DNA of 11,562 nucleotides from Alphaproteobacteria bacterium (lineage in GTDB: Bacteria > Pseudomonadota > Alphaproteobacteria > Micropepsales > Micropepsaceae): assembly GCA_003246795.1 (NCBI GenBank), contig QKCS01000273.1, positions 1 through 11,562 on the forward strand. The letters are read 5' to 3'. Numbering within the stretch: position 1 is the first letter of the stretch; every line of letters begins with the position of its first letter. This document shows, one piece after another, positions 1 through 4,685 of this stretch. The notes beneath the pieces were generated by a model, which worked only from the letters and a program-made list of their open reading frames with translations, ran no database searches and had not been told where the DNA came from. The translations under genes and the position numbers were made by a program.

Positions 1-176
1 GCGCAGGCGCCGAGCGCGCTGATGGCTAGGATTTCGATCGACGTGTTGGCGCTGTCGGCGGTCGCCATGCCGACGGCGATGAAGATCGCAAGATAGAGCG
101 CGATGCCGACACCTAAGACGACGTCATAGACGCGCTTGTGCCTGTTCCAAAGGACTGGCTTGTAGGTCGCCGCCAT
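1..176 (-). CDS. Membrane protein N-terminus, probable ferric-reductase-like/Rieske family (partial)
   Basis: The reading frame is open from an ATG at 176 to the window edge (58 complete codons), so only the N-terminus is seen. It begins MAATYKPVLWNRHKRVYD, a short basic cytoplasmic segment. One hydrophobic segment follows (about residues 19-37, VVLGVGIALYLAIFIAVG), then a loop and the start of a second apolar stretch (IEILAISALGAC). The YKPVLWNR..K..YD opening followed by a membrane helix and an I.A.G.C motif is what I recall from alphaproteobacterial proteins that join a ferric-reductase-like membrane domain to a C-terminal Rieske [2Fe-2S] domain. That family call is from memory, and neither the haem-ligand region nor the Rieske motif is inside the window. 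A purine-rich AAGGTGAGG lies just before the ATG, inside the end of the preceding small gene, which stops 4 bases upstream. Co-translation with the two small membrane proteins upstream is therefore likely. Confidence 0.7.
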   Translation of the reverse strand, partial: MAATYKPVLWNRHKRVYDVVLGVGIALYLAIFIAVGMATADSANTSIEILAISALGAC

Positions 177-180
177 CGCC

Positions 181-297
181 TCACCTTAGGTCGAGCAGCG
201 AGGGGTCGTGCTGGACCAGCGCCGCAAGCACCACGGCGACTGCAACCGCGACCAGCAGCCAGATCCAAGGGTGTGTCCGTCGTTGCCAAAGCCGCAT
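181..297 (-). CDS. Very small single-span membrane protein (38 aa)
   Basis: This is a 38-residue frame starting at an ATG at 297, with a strong GGAGG ribosome binding site about 6 bases upstream, and ending in TGA at 183-181. The protein starts with a basic, aromatic segment (MRLWQRRTHPWIW), continues with an apolar helix (LLVAVAVAVVLAALV) and ends in a short polar tail (QHDPSLLDLR). The positive-inside rule places the N-terminus in the cytoplasm. It lies 2 bases after the stop of the upstream 75-aa gene and 4 bases before the start of the next membrane protein. This spacing, the good ribosome binding site and the coherent topology support a real gene despite its size. I recognise no domain. 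It may be a small accessory or assembly subunit of the membrane protein encoded downstream. Confidence 0.65.
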   Translation of the reverse strand: MRLWQRRTHPWIWLLVAVAVAVVLAALVQHDPSLLDLR

Positions 298-299
298 GG

Positions 300-527
300 T
301 CAACCTCCGTGCGGCTGGCCGCCCACGATCCAGCGGACGAGCATCACCGGCCAGAGAGCGATAAGCCCAGGCAAGATCACGAGGCGAAAGACGAAACCTG
401 CACCCTTCGCGCCGTGGTCGATGCGCGCAAGGCCGAACGCCAGAAACACGATCGCAAACACGGCGCCGATCGTTGTGTACAGCCCCAACGCGTTGAGGAT
501 CGTCGTGACGGCTTCGATATCCCCCAT
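300..527 (-). CDS. Small two-span membrane protein (75 aa)
   Basis: From the ATG at 527 the product is 75 residues. It has two clear apolar segments: residues about 10-32 (ending in IGAVFAIVFLAFGLARID) and about 46-66 (FRLVILPGLIALWPVMLVRW). A short basic/Gly-rich loop (HGAKGAG) separates them. The pattern FGLxRID...F.FRLxILPGxIALWP is one I associate with small conserved membrane proteins found next to ferric-reductase-like/Rieske genes, though no biochemical role is known to me. The frame stays open upstream and a TTG at 563 would give 87 residues. Neither start has a convincing ribosome binding site, so the N-terminus is uncertain. It is the first visible gene of the minus-strand group and is divergent from the PDZ-protein gene at 635. 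Confidence 0.65.
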   Translation of the reverse strand: MGDIEAVTTILNALGLYTTIGAVFAIVFLAFGLARIDHGAKGAGFVFRLVILPGLIALWPVMLVRWIVGGQPHGG

Positions 528-634
528 GGGATCAATGATGGCATGGGCGAGGAGAGTGGCCAATGCCGAGCGTGTATCAATTGGGTGACGTTCGGCTATG
601 TTGCGGGGGCTGACTTTTCCGGGAGACGAGCAAG

Positions 635-997
635 ATGATGCGATCGGCGATCTTCGCTTTGGGCTTGGCAGCGTTCGCGGTGTTGGCGCGTGCGGATGCG
701 CCGCCGCCCTACGATCCCCACGGCATCGGCGCGCGCTTGGCGGAGGCCGAGCCGTTTCCGGTGTTTGCGGAGGTGAAGGGCGGGAGCCCCGCGGCGGAGG
801 CGGGCTTGAAGAAGGGCGACGCCGTCATTGCCATCGACGGTGACTATTCAGCCGCAGGGCGCGTTCCGTTCTACTTCTTCGCGCGCGGCATGCAGGGGCC
901 GCAGAACAGTTCCGTGGAGCTCGTAATCTTGCGCGACCAACGGCGCGTGTTCACCGTGAAGCTTCGGCGCACCGTCGCGATCAAAAGGGGCTGGTGA
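635..997 (+). CDS. Secreted single-PDZ-domain protein (120 aa)
   Basis: The N-terminus (MMRSAIFALGLAAFAVLARA) is a typical Sec signal peptide with a likely cleavage site after ARA at residue 20, so the mature protein of about 100 residues should be periplasmic or secreted. The remainder is one PDZ-like domain: the stretch GGSPAAEAGLKKGDAVIAID (about residues 49-68) is the classical SPA..AGL..GD.I..ING signature, followed by beta strands (VELVILRDQRRVFTVKL). There is no protease or other catalytic domain, unlike DegP/DegQ or site-2 proteases, so the role is probably peptide or protein binding. A GGGAGACGAG stretch precedes the ATG; ATG at 638 is an alternative start. The TGA at 995-997 overlaps a possible GTG start (994) of the next gene, which suggests translational coupling to the flavoenzyme. 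Confidence 0.82.
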   Translation: MMRSAIFALGLAAFAVLARADAPPPYDPHGIGARLAEAEPFPVFAEVKGGSPAAEAGLKKGDAVIAIDGDYSAAGRVPFYFFARGMQGPQNSSVELVILRDQRRVFTVKLRRTVAIKRGW

Positions 998-1002
998 GAA
1001 CC

Positions 1003-1968
1003 ATGGGCTTCGACAATCGCATTACGCGCCTGCTGGGCGTTCAATACCCGATCGTGCAGGCGCCGATGGGGTGGATCGCGCGGTCGCAACTCGCCTCCGC
1101 CGTGTCGAACGCGGGCGGGCTCGGCGTCATCGAAACCTCGTCCGGCGAACTCGACGCCGTGCGCGAAGAGATCAAGAAGATGAAGCAACTCACGTCGAAG
1201 CCGTTCGGCGTGAACATCGCGCTCGCCTTCGTGCGCGATCCCAACATCGTCAAATTCGTCGAGGACGCGGTCGTCAAGCAGGGCGTCACCTTCGTCACGA
1301 CGTCAGCGGGGGATCCTTCGAAGTTCTGCGGCGAGTTGAAGGCGCTGGGGCTGACCGTGTTTCACGTCGTTCCGACGCTGAAGGCGGCTCTCAAAGCGGT
1401 TGAGGCTGGCGTCGACGGACTCGTCGTCGAAGGCGGCGAAGGCGGCGGGTTCAAGAGCCCGCAGCCGGTGATGTCGATGGTGTTGCTGCCGCTCGTGCGG
1501 GAGAAGGTGGACGTGCCAATCATCGCCGCGGGCGGCATCACGTGCGGGCGGTCGATGGCGGCTGCCTTCGCGCTCGGCGCGGAAGGCGTGCAGATGGGCA
1601 CGCGTATGGTGTCGGCGGCGGAGTCGCCCGTGCACGAGAATTGGAAGCTCGCGATCGTCGAGGCCGAGGACACCGGCACCGTATTCCTCAATCAGTTCTC
1701 TCGCCCGGCGCTTCGGGCGCTTCGTACCGAGAAGACGGCGCGGCTCGAGCGCGAGCTTGTTCCGGGCTATCAGGGGCCGCCGGTGATGGCCGAATTCGGA
1801 CACGCGAAAGATCTTTACTTCGGCGGCGATATGGAGTCGTCGATTGCGCTGTCCGGGCAGGTGGCCGGGCGCATCGACAGCGTGAAGCCGGTGAAGCAGA
1901 TCATCGACGAAACGGTCGGCGAGTTCTTCGAGACCGTCGGTGGACTTGCGCGCCGCTACGTCGGATAA
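1003..1968 (+). CDS. Nitronate monooxygenase / 2-nitropropane dioxygenase-family flavoprotein
   Basis: The 321-residue product matches the FMN-binding TIM-barrel family that contains nitronate monooxygenases and FabK. Visible landmarks (numbered from the ATG at 1003) are PIVQAPMGWIA near residues 16-26, SNAGGLGVIETSS near 35-47, the phosphate-binding PIIAAGGI near 172-179 and ALGAEGVQMGTRM near 190-202. Members oxidise alkyl nitronates or use NAD(P)H with FMN; the substrate here cannot be read. The loop that usually reads E..EAGGH reads EGGEGGGF here, so the residue aligned with the usual catalytic His is Phe150 (codon 1450-1452). That argues against a standard FabK or class I enzyme. A GTG at 994 adds three residues (MRT) and overlaps the stop of the PDZ gene. 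I prefer ATG 1003 because homologues begin MGFD, but both starts are plausible. The next gene begins 37 bases downstream. Confidence 0.85.
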   Translation: MGFDNRITRLLGVQYPIVQAPMGWIARSQLASAVSNAGGLGVIETSSGELDAVREEIKKMKQLTSKPFGVNIALAFVRDPNIVKFVEDAVVKQGVTFVTTSAGDPSKFCGELKALGLTVFHVVPTLKAALKAVEAGVDGLVVEGGEGGGFKSPQPVMSMVLLPLVREKVDVPIIAAGGITCGRSMAAAFALGAEGVQMGTRMVSAAESPVHENWKLAIVEAEDTGTVFLNQFSRPALRALRTEKTARLERELVPGYQGPPVMAEFGHAKDLYFGGDMESSIALSGQVAGRIDSVKPVKQIIDETVGEFFETVGGLARRYVG

Positions 1969-2005
1969 AGCGATCGCTCCAAAATCAGATTCGTCGGGAT
2001 TGACC

Positions 2006-3151
2006 ATGCTCGCCCCCGCCTCCGTGCTCGACTATCGCGAACTTGCGCGGCGACGCCTGCCGCGCGTGATGTTCGACTATGTCGACGGCGGAGCGTTCGA
2101 GGAGGCGACGCTCAACGCGAACAGGAACGATCTTCAGCGGCTGGCGCTCAAGCAAAAGGTGTTGCGCGACGTTTCGCACATCGACACGTCGGTCGCGCTC
2201 TTCGGGCAACGCATGGAGTTGCCGTTGATCCTGGCGCCGGTCGGCTTTGCCGGAATGATGGCGCGGCGGGCGGAAGCGCAGGCCGCGCGCGCCGCGGAGA
2301 AGGCGGGGATTCCGTTTACGCTTTCGACCGTCGGCATCTGTCCCATTGAAGAAGTGCGACGGGCGACATCGAGGCCGTTTTGGTTTCAGCTCTATATGAT
2401 GCGCGACCGCGGCGTCGTTCGCGAAATCATTGCGCGCGCAGCGGCGGCGAATTGCGGCGCGCTCGTGTTTACTGTCGACCTTCCGGTGCTCGGCACGCGC
2501 TATCGCGACATCCGCAATGGGTTCGGCGTGCAACTGTCGTCGATCGCGCGGATGCGGCTCGGCTGGAACGTCGCGCGGCATCCGGCATGGATCTACGACG
2601 TCGGCGTCAAGGGACGACCTCTGACGTTCGGTAATCTTGCGGGCGTGGTGAAGGACGCGACGTCGCTGGGCGCACTGCTCGCCTGGACGACGACAGCGCT
2701 CGATCCCAGCGTGACCTGGAAAGATCTCGAATGGGTGCGTGGCCTGTGGAAGGGGCCGCTCATCATCAAAGGCGTTCTCGACGAGGACGATGCGCGTGAG
2801 GCCGCTGCCGCCGGCGCCGAAGGCATCGTCGTGTCGAACCACGGCGGGCGGCAGCTCGACGCCGCGCGATCGACGATCTCGGTGCTGCCGAAAATCGCGG
2901 AAGCGGTCGGTTCGAAGGTCACGGTCCTGATGGACGGCGGCATCCGCTCGGGCCAGGATGTTACGCGGGCGCTCGCTCTCGGCGCCGACGCCTGCATGAT
3001 AGGCCGCGCCTGGGTCTACGGCGTCGCCGCCAAGGGCGAAGCGGGCGTTGCAGGCGTGCTCAACACGATGAAGCGCGAGCTACGCACGAGCATGGCGCTG
3101 ATCGGCAAGACGCGCGTCGAAGACATCGACGCGTCGGTCCTGCAGCACTAG
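2006..3151 (+). CDS. lldD: FMN-dependent L-lactate dehydrogenase / alpha-hydroxy-acid dehydrogenase
   Basis: The 381-residue product has the normal length for LldD, which oxidises L-lactate (or a related 2-hydroxyacid) to the 2-oxoacid and passes electrons to quinone at the inner membrane. The family landmarks are intact, numbered from ATG 2006: FDYVDGGA near 23-30, QLYMMRDR with the active-site Tyr near 130, TVDLP with Asp158, Lys255 in IIKGVL, the SNHGGRQLD motif with catalytic base His279 and Arg282, and MDGGIRSG with Arg314. The strings DPSVTWKDLEWVR and GRAWVYG also resemble LldD closely. Glycolate, mandelate or other hydroxyacids cannot be excluded as substrate. The frame extends upstream to an ATG at 1940 inside the previous gene. 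The start at 2006 fits family length and is preceded by TCGGGAT. Its TAG stop lies in a CTAG that also supplies the stop of the opposing glycosyltransferase remnant. Confidence 0.88.
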   Translation: MLAPASVLDYRELARRRLPRVMFDYVDGGAFEEATLNANRNDLQRLALKQKVLRDVSHIDTSVALFGQRMELPLILAPVGFAGMMARRAEAQAARAAEKAGIPFTLSTVGICPIEEVRRATSRPFWFQLYMMRDRGVVREIIARAAAANCGALVFTVDLPVLGTRYRDIRNGFGVQLSSIARMRLGWNVARHPAWIYDVGVKGRPLTFGNLAGVVKDATSLGALLAWTTTALDPSVTWKDLEWVRGLWKGPLIIKGVLDEDDAREAAAAGAEGIVVSNHGGRQLDAARSTISVLPKIAEAVGSKVTVLMDGGIRSGQDVTRALALGADACMIGRAWVYGVAAKGEAGVAGVLNTMKRELRTSMALIGKTRVEDIDASVLQH

Positions 3152-3648
3152 ACAACTGTTCCGCGAACGAAGCGCCGGAATCGTTCGCCGGCGTCGTGCG
3201 AATTGAATAATCGCGCCAGTTCGCTTGATCGCGCTCGGTACTCTGGGTTTTCGAGGATGGTCGCAATGGCCGTTTTGCATCGCGCGGGGTCGAAGGCGAC
3301 CGCGCTGCAGCCAATTCCGGCGCCCGCCCGTTCCAACGTCGTCATCGTATAGAACTGGTCGAGGTTGCTCCACAGTCCCACCACGGGCGCGCCTTGGCTA
3401 ACGGCCTGATAGGCAGTGGCGCTGCCCCCGTTGCAAATAACCGCTGATGCACGTGCGGAAAGTTCGATGCCTGGTAGGTAATCTGCCGTGAACAGGTTTG
3501 GACGTGCGTCGATCTGAATCCGTCCTGCCGTTGCGACGACGACCGTCGCGCCCAGCGACTCAAGACTTTGCAGGATCGCCGGCAGCTGTTTGGCGGCGCC
3601 GGAAGAGCCAAGCGTGACGTAAATCAAAGGGCGCGTTGACGTCCACAT
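3148..3648 (-). pseudogene. Glycosyltransferase, C-terminal half only (fusion remnant)
   Basis: The intact frame of 166 codons from ATG 3648 encodes only the C-terminal, nucleotide-sugar-binding half of a GT-B glycosyltransferase (UGT/MurG-like). Homology starts near position 3630 with PLIYVTLGSSG and continues through ATVVVATAGR to the donor-site signature VICNGGSATAYQA..QGAPVVG...NLDQF. Family members are about 400 residues, so the acceptor-binding N-terminal half is missing. The twelve codons upstream of the ATG are out of frame with a remnant of an epimerase gene, and an in-frame TGA lies at 3687-3685. No ribosome binding site precedes ATG 3648. I read this as a decayed gene left by a deletion that joined two genes. 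A short expressed protein is possible but unlikely to be an active transferase. The stop (TAG, 3150-3148) overlaps the stop of lldD on the other strand. Confidence 0.75.
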
Positions 3649-3936
3649 AGTTCGAGATGTCGTACATGCTCTGACCCACGCCGGTCAGAGCGGCGAAGTG
3701 ACAGACATGTGTGCATCCTCAAGAGCGCGGCGCAGTTCGTCCGTGTTGCGGACGTCGCCCCGCATCTGCTCGGCGCTCGAATCCAAATGTTTCGGAAACG
3801 CCCGGCTTTCGCCGTGAATTTGCGGGTCGAGGCAGTCGAAAATGCGGATGCGGTAGCCGGCGCGCGTGAGGGCGTCAGTCGTGTGGGATCCGATGAAACC
3901 TGCGCCGCCGGTGATCAGGACGAGAGGTGCGTTCAT
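3635..3936 (-). pseudogene. NAD-dependent sugar epimerase/dehydratase, frameshifted N-terminal remnant
   Basis: From ATG 3936 the frame encodes the start of an extended SDR enzyme of the nucleotide-sugar epimerase/dehydratase type. It shows LVLITGGAGFIGSH (the NAD-binding GxxGxxG) at about residues 5-18, then IFDCLDPQIHG and GDVRNTDELRRAL. After DAHM (about 3709) this frame runs into SVTSPL and a TGA at 3687-3685. Another frame continues the protein exactly where expected: TGT CAC TTC... reads CHFAALTGVGQSMYD, then YVDVN, ending near 3635. Two bases (TC) sit where a full codon is expected, consistent with loss of one base. Homology stops at YVDVN, before the catalytic YxxxK that should lie about 40 residues later, and glycosyltransferase sequence begins at once. 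The ATG overlaps the stop of the upstream gene as ATGA, so the gene was once translated as part of that operon. Confidence 0.8.
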
Positions 3937-4685
3937 GTCATGGTCTCGGACTTCAACAGCAATAGTGGCGCGGCGATTTCGCGTAGGAAGCGCGGGCGGC
4001 GGAGGAATTCTTCGACGAGGGGGTCGCTGGCGTCGGCGATCGCGAGGACGGCCTGGCGCGTGCGGATCATAGTCGCGAAACCCGCCGTGTCGTGGGCGAG
4101 GCCGTGGATCAGCACCGTCAGTTGTTCGCCGACGGCGGCGGCGATCCGCCCGCTCACTTCGGTGAGGATTTTCGCCTTGGCGTCGTCCGGCACGATCGCG
4201 ACGACAGGACCTTTCGCCGGGTAGTTGGCGGACGGAAACAGGAGCACGCCGCGCGCTTGAGCGAGGGCCGAGTTCACTTCCTCGCGGAGATCCGAGAGGC
4301 TGGTTTCGAGCTGCGCGAGTTCGATCGCGACCAAGTCTTCGGACTCGACGACGCTGCTCGTCAGGGCGCCGGCGCAATGAACGACTTCGAAGCTCCACGC
4401 CGCGCGCTCGCGTTCGGCGAAGGACGAGATCGAGCGGCGCAATGTGGCCTCGGCGCGACGGATGATCGTTTCGGCGGTCGCCGTCGTGTGGGCGTGTTGC
4501 GTCTTCAACATCGCTTCGGCGAAGGCCATGGCCGACTCAACGCGCGTGTCAGCGACGAGGCGGGCGGCGAGTTCGGCGTGGAAAGCGGCGGCGAGGCGGG
4601 CTGCCGCCGCCAGACGGCCGTCGGCGCCGCGGCCGGGCTCGAGGCGCAGTAGAATTCGCCGGACGATCGCAGGAGATCCGCTCAC
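3933..4685 (-). CDS. Uncharacterised 250-aa protein, weakly universal-stress-like, downstream of Lon-like gene
   Basis: The product is 250 residues from a GTG at 4685. That GTG overlaps the TGA of the Lon-like gene (GTGA) and has GAAGGA about 8 bases upstream. No catalytic motif is evident. The N-terminal part (RRILLRLEPGRGADGRLAAAARLAAAF.AELAARLVAD) resembles the first strand and helix of universal-stress-type proteins, which bind nucleotides in an alpha/beta fold, but the ATP-binding G..G motif is not visible. A long Ala/Glu/Arg-rich helical section with probable coiled-coil character (about residues 50-140) follows. The C-terminal half alternates beta strands and helices (GPVVAIVPDD, EQLTVLIHGL, RQAVLAIAD) and ends with LLLLKSETMT. 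It is predicted soluble and cytoplasmic, without a signal peptide. Tight coupling to the protease suggests an accessory or co-regulated stress role, which is inference only. A frame running further upstream to 4982 is antisense-like and lies within the Lon gene. Confidence 0.8.
   Translation of the reverse strand: MSGSPAIVRRILLRLEPGRGADGRLAAAARLAAAFHAELAARLVADTRVESAMAFAEAMLKTQHAHTTATAETIIRRAEATLRRSISSFAERERAAWSFEVVHCAGALTSSVVESEDLVAIELAQLETSLSDLREEVNSALAQARGVLLFPSANYPAKGPVVAIVPDDAKAKILTEVSGRIAAAVGEQLTVLIHGLAHDTAGFATMIRTRQAVLAIADASDPLVEEFLRRPRFLREIAAPLLLLKSETMT

Noticed and set aside
138..638. Plus-strand frame of 166 codons (and an overlapping one at 208-588) in the first 640 bases
   Set aside because: The minus strand here encodes coherent membrane proteins with tight spacing and ribosome binding sites. 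The plus-strand translations are low-complexity and motif-free.
1969..1978. Palindrome AGCGATCGCT between the nitronate-monooxygenase-like and lldD genes
   Set aside because: GCGATCG-like strings are common throughout this GC-rich window and no symmetrical partner or promoter is nearby, so it is most likely chance.
1303..2842. Long minus-strand frames opposite the nitronate-monooxygenase-like and lldD genes
   Set aside because: Both plus-strand genes have complete family signatures. The opposite frames have shadow-like composition and no plausible starts.
3685..4398. Extending the epimerase remnant upstream to give a 237-codon product
   Set aside because: The upstream part is Arg-rich shadow sequence inside the 250-aa gene. 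Homology begins exactly at ATG 3936, which overlaps that gene's stop.
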